Shown piece by piece: positions 1 through 6,955 of a stretch of 10,056 nucleotides of DNA. Position 1 is the stretch's first letter. Every line of letters begins with the position of its first letter. The notes beneath the pieces were generated by a model. That model was not told the DNA's origin. It was given only the letters and a program-made list of their open reading frames with translations, and ran no database searches. The position numbers were made by a program, and so were the translations under genes. Source of the DNA: Sulfidibacterium sp046706345 (GTDB taxonomy: Bacteria > Bacteroidota > Bacteroidia > Bacteroidales > F082); NCBI GenBank assembly GCA_046706345.1, contig JBJKPL010000109.1, positions 1 to 10,056 on the forward strand. Reading direction: 5' to 3'.

Positions 1-420
1 CAGTTCCACGGGAGCCACAGTCATTTGCACCGCCATGAAAATGACCTGGGCGAGACTTTTTTGCACAGCCATCCCCATGTTCATGAGGCTCCCTTTGCGA
101 GGCACACCCACAATAAATTTCACAAACAAAGCCTGTGGGCTGCCCTGGGTATTGGTGTAGTGCACGGGCTGGCGGGAATTTCCCATTTGCTGGCCTTGAT
201 GCCAACGTTGGCTTTTGGAACCAAGCTGGATGCTGTTTTTTATTTGGCGGGTTTTGCTGCCGGTACTTTGCTGGCCATGAGCGCCTTTTCCATGGGGATG
301 GGTCTGATCGGAAAATATTCCTCTTCCCGGAAAAAGGATGTTATTTTTAAAGCCATCAACGGCCTGGCGGGGACCGTTGCCGTATTGGTCGGGGCTTTCT
401 GGATCTGGCAGTCCTGGTAG
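1..420 (+). CDS. UreH-like / TauE-SafE-type metal transporter, C-terminal part (5' end outside window)
   Basis: The reading frame is open from base 1, so the gene starts upstream; 139 codons are visible before the TAG stop. The first 42 visible residues contain 12 histidines, like the soluble metal-binding loop of nickel/cobalt/zinc membrane transporters. The rest is hydrophobic, with about three membrane segments. The first carries HGLAGISH (fragment residues 55-62), which resembles the H-x-x-x-G-x-x-H signature of UreH-like transmembrane proteins, related to NiCoT permeases and the wider TauE/SafE group. The protein ends with a short hydrophobic helix and no extra domain. Transport of a divalent metal, perhaps nickel or cobalt, across the inner membrane is likely by family, but the ion cannot be read from the fragment. 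The rex gene follows 59 bp downstream on the same strand, without a clear terminator between. Confidence 0.75.
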   Translation, partial: QFHGSHSHLHRHENDLGETFLHSHPHVHEAPFARHTHNKFHKQSLWAALGIGVVHGLAGISHLLALMPTLAFGTKLDAVFYLAGFAAGTLLAMSAFSMGMGLIGKYSSSRKKDVIFKAINGLAGTVAVLVGAFWIWQSW

Positions 421-479
421 CCCGGTCGTAAACCTGTTTCGGCAAATCGAACGTATTCAAAAAATTAAATCGAAAAATC

Positions 480-1121
480 ATGATCAAAAATCTTCCTGCC
501 AACACCGTTGAAAGATTGAGCCTTTACCGGAGGATCTTGTTGAATTTACCGGCTGAAGAGACGCCTTTCATCCATTCGCACCGGTTGGCACATCTTTTAA
601 AGATCAATGCCGCACATGTGCGGCGGGATTTGATGCTGATCGGGTTTTCGGGAGACATCCATAAGGGATATGATATCAAAAGTCTGATCGAAAAGATCAG
701 TGAGGCCATCGATTGTATTTACATTCAGAAAGTGGCTTTTGTGGGCATCGGCGACCTGGGCCGTGCCGTAGCCGAATATTTCAATCATACGGAAACCCGG
801 CTTCAGGTGGCCGCTACTTTTCGTGTGGAAGGCGAGGCCCCGGATTTCGCGGATGTCCGCTGTTATCCCATCCAGGAAATGAAAGAAGTCCTGAAAAAAG
901 AGAGAATCGAGCTTTGTGTCCTTGCGGTACCTGCCGACCTGGCTCATGATGTCTCCAAAGACCTGATCGATGCAGGGATCCGCGGGATTTTGAACTTCAC
1001 CTCGGCGCATCTGAAAGTCCCCTCCAACGTTTATGTGGAACAATACGACATGATCTGCAAACTCGAAAAGCTGGCCTATTTTACCAACAAGGACCATTGC
1101 GGAAACTCTCAGGAAAAATGA
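480..1121 (+). CDS. rex: Rex-family redox-sensing transcriptional repressor (divergent)
   Basis: 213 aa, the usual Rex size. Rex proteins are dimeric repressors that read the NADH/NAD+ ratio and leave DNA when NADH binds. The N-terminal winged helix (about residues 8-65) has the R48-R49-D50 of the recognition helix and a GYD at 63-65. The Rossmann domain starts at about 84 with the dinucleotide motif G89-I-G91-D-L-G94. The C-terminal stretch 167-201 matches the Rex pattern (GILNFTSAHLKVP, then the swapped helix). Two positions are unusual. The wing lacks the common GKRGVGY sequence. The residue after the second Rossmann strand, normally an Asp that contacts the adenosine ribose, is R115 (FRVE instead of FDxD). 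Family assignment is firm, but target operator and ligand preference may differ. No Rex-type operator was recognised upstream. The ferritin-VIT gene follows after 35 bp, so co-transcription is plausible. Confidence 0.9.
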   Translation: MIKNLPANTVERLSLYRRILLNLPAEETPFIHSHRLAHLLKINAAHVRRDLMLIGFSGDIHKGYDIKSLIEKISEAIDCIYIQKVAFVGIGDLGRAVAEYFNHTETRLQVAATFRVEGEAPDFADVRCYPIQEMKEVLKKERIELCVLAVPADLAHDVSKDLIDAGIRGILNFTSAHLKVPSNVYVEQYDMICKLEKLAYFTNKDHCGNSQEK

Positions 1122-1156
1122 CCATATTCGCAAACTGAAAAACAGAAATAATTTAT

Positions 1157-2029
1157 ATGGATTCTACCAGTCAGGCACAATTTATCGAACAGCAAAAAGC
1201 CGAAATCACCGAACACCATGTCTATGAAAGGTTAAGTGATTTCTGCAAAGACGAAAAGAACAAAAAGATCCTGAAAAATATCTCCGATGACGAATTGAGA
1301 CATTATCATATCTGGACCAAGATCACCGGCAAGGAGATCAAACCCAATCGTTTCAAAGTTTGGTGGTATGTGTGGCTGGCGAAGATCCTGGGGCTGAGCT
1401 TTGCCCTTAAGCTGATGGAAGGCGGGGAAGCCGATGCACAGAGTTTTTACGGGAAAGCTGCCGGAGTGCATCCGCAAATCGGTAAGATCCAGCATGATGA
1501 AGAGGTGCATGAAAAGGAACTCATCGGCATCCTCAACGACAAACGGTTGTTGTATGTGGGCGCCATCGTGCTGGGACTCAACGATGCGTTGGTGGAACTT
1601 ACTGGCACGTTGGTGGGGCTGAGTTTCGCCTTTAACGACAACCTGGTGATCGGGGTGACAGGATTGATCATGGGCATTGCAGCGGCGCTTTCCATGGCCT
1701 CTTCGGGTTATCTGGCTTCGCAGGAAGAGGAAGAAAAGGAAGATGTCAATCCGGTGACGGCCGCCATATACACCGGTGTAGCCTATCTGGTGACCGTGGT
1801 ATTGCTGGTTTTTCCGTATTTCGTGTTTGCCTCCGCAAAGATTGCCATGATCCTGATGCTGGTCATCACACTTTTGATTATCGGAGCTTACAACTATTAC
1901 ATCAGCGTGGCCAAGGAAGTCTCTTTCAAACAGCGTTTTGCTTCCATGGCACTGATCTCGCTGGGTGTGGGCGCCATTTCGTTTGGTATCGGGCTACTGG
2001 CCAAACACTGGCTGGGCGTTGCCATTTAG
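1157..2029 (+). CDS. Ferritin-like domain fused to VIT1/CCC1 iron/manganese transporter (MbfA-like)
   Basis: 290 aa. Residues 1-125 form a rubrerythrin/ferritin-like four-helix domain with metal-ligand motifs E46-x-x-H49 and E115-x-x-H118 and further candidate ligands E16, E19 and E91. Residues 130-288 form a VIT1/CCC1 domain with about five membrane helices (roughly 133-157, 163-186, 203-224, 228-250, 264-285), including GLNDALVELTGTLVGLSFA (140-158) and the acidic EEEEKED stretch after helix 2. The domain order is that of MbfA, the membrane-bound ferritin described as an iron exporter in Rhizobiales; VIT1/CCC1 relatives move Fe2+ or Mn2+ out of the cytosol. Inferred role: sense or oxidise cytosolic iron and export it from the inner membrane. 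It lies directly after rex. Its stop is 18 bp from the stop of the convergent dnaE, and no separate terminator hairpin is evident in that gap. Confidence 0.88.
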   Translation: MDSTSQAQFIEQQKAEITEHHVYERLSDFCKDEKNKKILKNISDDELRHYHIWTKITGKEIKPNRFKVWWYVWLAKILGLSFALKLMEGGEADAQSFYGKAAGVHPQIGKIQHDEEVHEKELIGILNDKRLLYVGAIVLGLNDALVELTGTLVGLSFAFNDNLVIGVTGLIMGIAAALSMASSGYLASQEEEEKEDVNPVTAAIYTGVAYLVTVVLLVFPYFVFASAKIAMILMLVITLLIIGAYNYYISVAKEVSFKQRFASMALISLGVGAISFGIGLLAKHWLGVAI

Positions 2030-2047
2030 CGGGTCCCCGTTGCACTT

Positions 2048-4984
2048 TCAGGCAGCTCTGGGATCCGGCTGGAAAGGCATCCTGGCCATTTTCATCACTT
2101 CCACGGAGGCATAGCCGAATTCATCCACCACCTTGCCCAGGATGAGATAGATGCCATCGCCGCGGAAAGGATAGGCGCGGAGGGAGTCGGGGAAATGGGT
2201 CGTGTCGAACATCTCGCCTTCATCATCCAGAAACGTCCCGAAGTGCATGATCTCTTTTCTCACCGTCCGCACATATTTGATGTGGACCAGCAGTCCCAGC
2301 ATACGAACGGTTTTTCCGATGTGGTCTTGCATATTCCGGGCTTTGATGGGACTTCTGTAAGAAGTCTGCAGCATATCGAAATAGCTCATGCTGAAGGGAA
2401 ATCCCAGCAACTCGATCTCATCGTAAACATCTTCCAGCAACCGGTTTTCCAGGACGGGCATCCGGTAGGTTTTCGCCTCCTCGCAAAACAGCCGTGGGCC
2501 CCGGGGGCGTTTGATCTCTGTCTTTTGCAGGGAATAGGCTTCCCAGAGCAAGGCGGGTTTTGTCTTCCCGGTAAACCGGAAAGCGCCTGAGCGGATCAGC
2601 AGCACCAGTTGTTCGATACCCGGGGAGACCCGGCTCACAAAGTCTTCGAGATTTTGAAAGGGACCGTTCCGGTAGCGTTCTTCCAGTAAATTTTCAGCGG
2701 TTTTTTGTTCCAGATTGGCCAGGTGGATCAACCCGGCAAAGATGTCTCTGCCATGAATGTTGGTTTTGTAGTCGCTGCGGTTGACGCAGGGCAGATGAAT
2801 TCGGCCTCCCTGCCGGCGGGCTTCGTTGAAATAAACCCAGGTCCGGTAAAATCCGCCGAAATTGTTGATCACCGCCACCTGGAATTCCAGCGGAAAATAG
2901 GACTTCAGATACAGGCTCTGGAAACTTTCCACCGCATAACTGGCCGAATGGGCTTTGGAAAAGCTGTATCCCGCAAAGCTTTCGATCTGGCGCCACACTT
3001 CTTTGGTAATGCTTTCCGGATAACCACGTTCCTTACAGTTACTGAAGAATTTATCCACAATACGCTGGAACTCCTGTTTGCTGCGGTATTTACCGCTCAT
3101 GGCACGCCGCAATACATCGGCATCCGCCAGATCCAGGCCTGCAAAATGATGGCATACTTTCAGCACGTCTTCCTGGTAGACCATCACGCCAAAAGTCTCT
3201 TCCAGTTGTTCTTTCATCACCGGATGGATGTATTCGAACCGGTCGGGATGGTGAAACCGGTGGATGTATTCGCGCATCATGCCCGAGCTGGCCACGCCGG
3301 GGCGTATGATGGAACTCGCGGCCACCAGGGTACGGTAGTCGCTGCATTTCAGTTTTTTCAACAGCCCGCGCATGGCGGGGCTTTCGATGTAAAAGCAGCC
3401 GTTGGTCTCGGCATTCCGGAGCTGGGCTTTGATTTTTTCATCTTTTTTAAAGAGATCCACCCGATGCACATCAATTTCCTTTGCCTGGTTTTGGCGTACC
3501 AGCTCCGCGGCTTCGCGGATGTGCCCGATCCCACGCTGGCTGAGGATGTCCAGCTTTTCGAACCGGATGGATTCCGCCACGTACATGTCCCACTGCACCG
3601 TGGGGAAGCCCTTGGGCGGCAGATCCAGTGCCGTATAATACGTAATGGGCTTTTCCGAGATCAGGATGCCTCCGGCATGAATGCTGCGTTGATTGGGGAA
3701 ATCCGCCATCATCACGGCGATGGCGTGAATGCGCCGGTTGATGCTGTTTTTGAGGATTTCCTGTTCGGGATATTTTGACAGCAGGTCGATTTCTTCCTTG
3801 GGAAGCCCGTGGACTTTCCCGAGCTCGCGGTAAAGTGATTTTCCCCGAAAGGTGACCGAGGTCCCCAGCAGGGCGGTATAACGGGCTCCGTAGCGTTTGA
3901 AGAGGTATTCCTGCACCTGCTCGCGGTCGGTCCAGGAGAAGTCGATGTCGAAATCGGGCGGGGACGTCCGTTTGGGATTCAGGAACCGTTCAAAATGCAG
4001 GTCCAGGTCGATGGGATCCACGTCGGTGATCTTCAGACAGTACGCCACGATGCTGTTGGCGCCGCTGCCGCGTCCCACATGATAAAAACCCTGCGACATG
4101 GCATAGCGGATGAGGTCCCAGGTGATGAGAAAATAGGCCGAGAACTCCATCTTATGAATGATCTCCAGTTCCGCACGCACGCGGGCTTCCGCTTTTTTGT
4201 TTTGTCTTCCGTAACGGTACTGGAATCCGTCCCGGGTCAGCTTTTCCAGGAGCGCCTTGTCGTCGTGGAGGGTTCCGGTGAAGGTTTTTCTGTTTTTGGT
4301 GTTTTGAAAGTCGAAACCGATCTCGCAGCGGTCGGTGAGGTACCGGGTGTTTTCGACGATCTGGGGATAGTTTTCAAAAGCTTTCAGGATGGCGGACCCG
4401 GGTAGGAAATATTCATCTTCCTCTGCCATCATGCCCGGTTTCAGATGACTCAGCAACAGGTTGTGGTCGATGGCGCGCAGGTTTTTGTGCAGATAAAAGG
4501 TTTTGGGATCGGAAAAAGTCACCGGTTGCCGGACCACCATCTTATGCAGCGGGAGGTCCTGCCGGAGTAGTTTACCGGTTTCGGCGGGCTTAATGCCGAT
4601 AAATTCATGATCCTTCAATGGCCTGGGAATCGCTTTCCCGAAAGGATAGATCACATAGACCTCCTGAAAATCAGGAGCCAGGTCCTGTAATTCCTGTTCT
4701 CCCAGGTTGAGGGCGCTCCGGTATTCGTTCAGCTCCCGGAATCCTTCGTTGTTGCGGGCGATCCCGATGAACAGGAGCGTGTCTTCATCGCGGAATTCCA
4801 TACCGCCGATGGGTTTCAATCCCTCGTCGTTGCAGGCTTTCACAAAATCGATCATCCCCGAGGAATTGTTGATGTCCGTCAGCGCCAGCGCTTTCACACC
4901 CAGTTGCCGGGCCCGTTTCACCAACTCTTCTACCGGAAAAGTGCCGTATCGCAGGCTGTAATATGAATGACAGTTCAGATACAT
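2048..4984 (-). CDS. dnaE: Accessory C-family DNA polymerase III alpha subunit (short DnaE type)
   Basis: 978 aa, shorter than replicative DnaE proteins (about 1150-1250 aa). Order: N-terminal PHP domain (about 1-200), polymerase palm and fingers with G304-RGSGA and P343-DFDIDF, then helix-hairpin-helix (about 754-786) and a C-terminal OB fold (about 890-965). By alignment from memory with E. coli D401, D403 and D555, the catalytic aspartates are D346, D348 and D479; all are present, so it should polymerise DNA. The PHP domain has N4-C-H6 in place of HxH and TDIN in place of TDHG, so metal-dependent exonuclease activity is probably lost. The protein ends after the OB fold and lacks the tau-binding tail. 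R831-L-F833 sits where clamp-binding motifs occur, but matches poorly. It follows dinB by 83 bp on the same strand, suggesting an operon and a role in translesion synthesis or mutagenesis rather than bulk replication. The start codon overlaps no other gene and gives the expected PHP N-terminus. Confidence 0.93.
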   Translation of the reverse strand: MYLNCHSYYSLRYGTFPVEELVKRARQLGVKALALTDINNSSGMIDFVKACNDEGLKPIGGMEFRDEDTLLFIGIARNNEGFRELNEYRSALNLGEQELQDLAPDFQEVYVIYPFGKAIPRPLKDHEFIGIKPAETGKLLRQDLPLHKMVVRQPVTFSDPKTFYLHKNLRAIDHNLLLSHLKPGMMAEEDEYFLPGSAILKAFENYPQIVENTRYLTDRCEIGFDFQNTKNRKTFTGTLHDDKALLEKLTRDGFQYRYGRQNKKAEARVRAELEIIHKMEFSAYFLITWDLIRYAMSQGFYHVGRGSGANSIVAYCLKITDVDPIDLDLHFERFLNPKRTSPPDFDIDFSWTDREQVQEYLFKRYGARYTALLGTSVTFRGKSLYRELGKVHGLPKEEIDLLSKYPEQEILKNSINRRIHAIAVMMADFPNQRSIHAGGILISEKPITYYTALDLPPKGFPTVQWDMYVAESIRFEKLDILSQRGIGHIREAAELVRQNQAKEIDVHRVDLFKKDEKIKAQLRNAETNGCFYIESPAMRGLLKKLKCSDYRTLVAASSIIRPGVASSGMMREYIHRFHHPDRFEYIHPVMKEQLEETFGVMVYQEDVLKVCHHFAGLDLADADVLRRAMSGKYRSKQEFQRIVDKFFSNCKERGYPESITKEVWRQIESFAGYSFSKAHSASYAVESFQSLYLKSYFPLEFQVAVINNFGGFYRTWVYFNEARRQGGRIHLPCVNRSDYKTNIHGRDIFAGLIHLANLEQKTAENLLEERYRNGPFQNLEDFVSRVSPGIEQLVLLIRSGAFRFTGKTKPALLWEAYSLQKTEIKRPRGPRLFCEEAKTYRMPVLENRLLEDVYDEIELLGFPFSMSYFDMLQTSYRSPIKARNMQDHIGKTVRMLGLLVHIKYVRTVRKEIMHFGTFLDDEGEMFDTTHFPDSLRAYPFRGDGIYLILGKVVDEFGYASVEVMKMARMPFQPDPRAA

Positions 4985-5023
4985 TTTTTTCTTTATGGCA
5001 TTGGCTGAGTCACGCCGTCACTT

Positions 5024-5072
5024 TTTTAAACTTTTACCTTTCAACTTTAGCCTTTATACTTTAAACTTTAAA
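5024..5072 (-). repeat. Seven-copy 7-bp tandem repeat between dinB and dnaE
   Basis: Read on the minus strand the stretch is seven consecutive heptamers of the form NNNAAAG: TTTAAAG, TTTAAAG, TATAAAG, GCTAAAG, TTGAAAG, GTAAAAG and TTTAAAA. On the plus strand the units begin at 5066, 5059, 5052, 5045, 5038, 5031 and 5024. The dinB stop codon TAA lies in the first unit, so the array begins exactly where coding ends. The last unit (5024-5030) breaks the AAAG rule by one base. Similar heptamer arrays are known as STRRs in cyanobacteria; function here is unknown. Confidence 0.8.
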
Positions 5073-6225
5073 CCGGTATTCCTATCGCCCGTTGGACGGC
5101 TTTTTTACCGAACCTTGTCCGGATATGGTCCATGGCCTGGTACAGATTGGCCAGCTGGGGTTTCTCATCGAAAAGATCCAGTTGCTGACTGCCGCCCACC
5201 AGGTGGCTGAAACGCACGCCGATGAGGCGGATCAGCATCCTTCGTTTGTACAGGTTTTCGAAAAGTTCCAGCGCTTCCCTGATCAGGATATGGTCGAAAG
5301 CGGTATAAGGAAGCCGCTTTTGCAGGTTGTGGGTGTCGAAATTGGAATACCGGATCTTCACGGTGATACAGCCCGTGAGTTTTTGCTGTTTGCGCATCTC
5401 GAAAGCGATCTTTTCCACCATTCCGATGAGGATGTTGCGCAGCTGGTTCACGTCGGTGGTGTCCTGGTCGAAGGTGCGTTCGGTGCCGATGGATTTGCGC
5501 TCCGAATACTGGATCACCGGCGTGAGATCGATGCCGTTGGCTTTCTTCCAGATGACCAGGCCGTTTTTCCCCAGGACCTGTTCCAGCAGCTCCGGCGGCA
5601 TCATGCTGAGGGTGTCGATGTGGGCGATGCCCATGGACCGGAGCAACTGATAGTTTTTGGGGCCGATCATGGGGATCTTTTTGATGGACAGCGGGGAAAG
5701 AAAGTTTTTGACGCGTTCCTGGGGAATGTACAGCTCTCCGTTGGGTTTGGCTTCGCCGGTGGCGATTTTCGAAACGGTTTTGTTCACGGACAGGCCGAAC
5801 GAAATGGGCAAGCCTGTTTCTTTTATGATCTTCTGTCGAAGCTCGTGAGACCATTTCAGGCTTCCGAAAAAACGATCCATGCCGGTAATGTCCAGGTAGT
5901 GCTCATCCACGGAAGTCTTTTCGTATACCGGGGCTTTTTCGGCAATAATTTCCGTGACTATCCGCGAATAGCGGGTGTACAGATCCATGTCGCCGCGCAG
6001 AAAGATCGCATCGCGACACAACTGTTTGGCCATGCGTGCGGGCATGGCGGAATGAATGCCGAATTTCCGCGCCTCATAACTGCAACTGGCCACCACCCCG
6101 CGGTCCGAGAGCCCGCCGACAATCACCGGTTTCCCGGTCAGCGACGGGTTTATCAGCCGTTCTACCGATACAAAAAACGTATCCAGATCCAGATGCAATA
6201 CCGTCCTCTCATCCATTTCATTCAT
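5068..6225 (-). CDS. dinB: Y-family DNA polymerase IV
   Basis: 385 aa, slightly longer than E. coli DinB (351 aa). DinB copies past damaged bases and extends misaligned ends with low fidelity. Visible motifs: D13-L-D15-T-F-F18, where D13 is the first catalytic carboxylate and F18 the steric gate that excludes ribonucleotides; S105-V-D107-E108 carries the other catalytic acids; the thumb HhH is around 183-207 (IKKIPMIGPKNYQLL region); the little finger spans about 245-342. Near the C-terminus Q348-LDL-F352 is a close match to the QLxLF sliding-clamp-binding pentapeptide, so recruitment by the beta clamp is expected. A tail of about 33 residues follows that motif. The start at 6225 gives MNEMDER; the fourth codon is a second possible start, nine bases downstream. 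It is the first gene of a likely dinB-dnaE operon and is transcribed away from the AT-rich region containing the candidate operator. Confidence 0.95.
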   Translation of the reverse strand: MNEMDERTVLHLDLDTFFVSVERLINPSLTGKPVIVGGLSDRGVVASCSYEARKFGIHSAMPARMAKQLCRDAIFLRGDMDLYTRYSRIVTEIIAEKAPVYEKTSVDEHYLDITGMDRFFGSLKWSHELRQKIIKETGLPISFGLSVNKTVSKIATGEAKPNGELYIPQERVKNFLSPLSIKKIPMIGPKNYQLLRSMGIAHIDTLSMMPPELLEQVLGKNGLVIWKKANGIDLTPVIQYSERKSIGTERTFDQDTTDVNQLRNILIGMVEKIAFEMRKQQKLTGCITVKIRYSNFDTHNLQKRLPYTAFDHILIREALELFENLYKRRMLIRLIGVRFSHLVGGSQQLDLFDEKPQLANLYQAMDHIRTRFGKKAVQRAIGIPV

Positions 6226-6241
6226 TTTTTTAATTAAATAC

Positions 6242-6271
6242 TTGACATTTTTAAATATTTATGTAATTTTG
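6242..6271 (+). promoter_or_regulatory. Candidate Bacteroidota-type promoter upstream of the transposase/S24 arm
   Basis: TTG at 6242-6244 and TAATTTTG at 6264-6271 are separated by 19 bp, matching the TTTG...TAnnTTTG pattern of Bacteroidota primary-sigma promoters. A second TAATTTTG lies at 6287-6294 with a poorer upstream box. Transcription to the right would enter the RAYT and the S24 repressor gene. For the opposite direction, TATTTTTT on the minus strand (6275-6282) is the only weak candidate -7 box for dinB. The region is AT-rich, so chance matches are possible. Confidence 0.5.
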
Positions 6272-6286
6272 ATTAAAAAATAATCA
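6270..6286. promoter_or_regulatory. Candidate operator: inverted repeat TGATTA-N5-TAATCA
   Basis: TGATTA (6270-6275), five A, TAATCA (6281-6286) is a perfect 6-bp inverted repeat. It begins at the end of the plus-strand TAATTTTG box and overlaps the possible minus-strand -7 box of dinB. A third half-site, TAATCAT at 6304-6310, repeats 6281-6287 directly. The position between divergent dinB and S24-repressor genes is what a LexA-like dimer would use. Binding is inference; AT-rich sequence gives such repeats by chance fairly easily. Confidence 0.35.
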
Positions 6287-6397
6287 TAATTTTGACGACA
6301 ATATAATCATTTTATGAATACGAAATCAAGTAAAATAAAAAATATTCCTGATGAAGAAGTGTGTAGTAATTTGTTTTCGAGTAAGTTAAAATGTGAG

Positions 6398-6425
6398 GAC
6401 TCTCCGGATTTTAATCCGGGGAGTC
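6398..6425. repeat. REP-like palindrome 1 near the RAYT
   Basis: A 13-bp stem (GACTCTCCGGATT against AATCCGGGGAGTC, with a single T:G wobble) closes on a two-base TT centre. It is the first of three hairpins in the 120 bp upstream of the transposase and is consistent with the REP hairpins that RAYT proteins act on. Confidence 0.8.
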
Positions 6426-6429
6426 AAGA

Positions 6430-6450
6430 CCACGGGTTAAAAAGCCGTGG
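6430..6450. repeat. REP-like palindrome 2 near the RAYT
   Basis: CCACGG (6430-6435) and CCGTGG (6445-6450) form a 6-bp stem around the AT-rich loop GTTAAAAAG. The arms differ from the neighbouring hairpins, but the loop shares their TTAAA-type core. Confidence 0.65.
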
Positions 6451-6470
6451 AAACTGAGAGAGTTTATGAG

Positions 6471-6496
6471 TTTCCCGGGGTTTAAACCCCGGGAAA
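6471..6496. repeat. REP-like palindrome 3, perfect 26-bp palindrome
   Basis: TTTCCCGGGG, centre TTTAAA, CCCCGGGAAA: the 26 bp equal their own reverse complement. It lies 18 bp before the transposase start codon and could also form a strong hairpin in the leader of its mRNA. Confidence 0.85.
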
Positions 6497-6514
6497 TACA
6501 AAATACATCAAGTT

Positions 6515-6955
6515 ATGCCTTTTATAAAGATTTGGATACATGCAGTTTGGACTACAAAAAACAGAACCCCATGGCTTACTTACGATGTAAGGGTTTTACT
6601 TTTTGAACACATGAGGAATCATGCGGCAGACATGGGTTATGATGTGGATTTTATCAACGGTGTTTGTGACCATGTTCATTGTCTGATTTCCTTAAATGCA
6701 AACCAATCTTTATCTGCTGTGCTAAAGGTTATTAAGGGAGAATCTTCATGCTGGGTTAATAAAAACCATTTAATCCCGGAACGATTTAGCTGGCAAAATG
6801 AATTTTATGCTGCTTCGGTTGGTGCAGTTCAATTAAAAAATGTAAGAGATTATATCAAGAATCAGGAAGTTCATCATAGAGAAATGGATTTTGAGACTGA
6901 GATCATGAAATTTAAAACGAATCATAACTTTAAAAGTCAAACCTATGTTCTTTAA
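6515..6955 (+). CDS. REP-associated tyrosine transposase (IS200/IS605 Y1 family)
   Basis: 146 aa, a normal size for Y1 transposases. These HUH enzymes nick and join single-stranded DNA at hairpins through a covalent phosphotyrosine. The HUH metal-binding motif is H53-V-H55 in CDHVHCLIS; the likely nucleophile is Y113 in VRDYIKNQEVHH, a typical Y1 context; the N-terminal IWIHAVWTTKNR (6-17) and the WQNEFYAASVG segment (93-103) are also family-like. All catalytic parts are present and the frame is intact. Three palindromes immediately upstream favour a REP-associated (domesticated) transposase over a freely mobile IS200. Its last 11 bases overlap the start of the S24 repressor gene in another frame, so the two are probably co-transcribed and may be translationally coupled. 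Codon use is AT-rich compared with both neighbours. Confidence 0.88.
   Translation: MPFIKIWIHAVWTTKNRTPWLTYDVRVLLFEHMRNHAADMGYDVDFINGVCDHVHCLISLNANQSLSAVLKVIKGESSCWVNKNHLIPERFSWQNEFYAASVGAVQLKNVRDYIKNQEVHHREMDFETEIMKFKTNHNFKSQTYVL

Larger units (their letters stand above)
6398..6955 (+). mobile_element. RAYT/REP unit inserted between dinB and the S24 repressor
   Basis: The unit consists of three palindromes followed by an IS200-like single-domain transposase gene. No second palindrome cluster is visible downstream, because the repressor gene begins before the transposase ends; the right boundary given is therefore only the transposase stop. Base composition and codon use (many TTT, AAA, TTA, AAT) are much more AT-rich than in dinB or the S24 gene, indicating separate origin. 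The left boundary is also approximate. Confidence 0.65.

Noticed and set aside
2030..2047. A bidirectional terminator between the ferritin-VIT gene and dnaE.
   Set aside because: The 18-bp gap has no clear stem with a T tract on either strand.
2705..3778. Plus-strand open frame of 357 codons inside dnaE.
   Set aside because: Antisense shadow of a clear polymerase gene, with no recognisable motifs.
5092..6237. Long plus-strand open frame of 381 codons opposite dinB.
   Set aside because: It mirrors dinB almost exactly; the product has no domain sense, while the minus strand has all Y-family motifs.
6314..6457. A 47-codon open frame (MNTKSSKIKNIP...) after the plus-strand promoter.
   Set aside because: Its second half runs through palindromes 1 and 2, no family is recognised and codon use gives no support. 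It could be the remnant of a leader, but it is more likely chance.
6398..6496. The palindromes as a CRISPR array.
   Set aside because: The hairpins are not copies of one repeat, spacing is irregular, and no cas gene is present.
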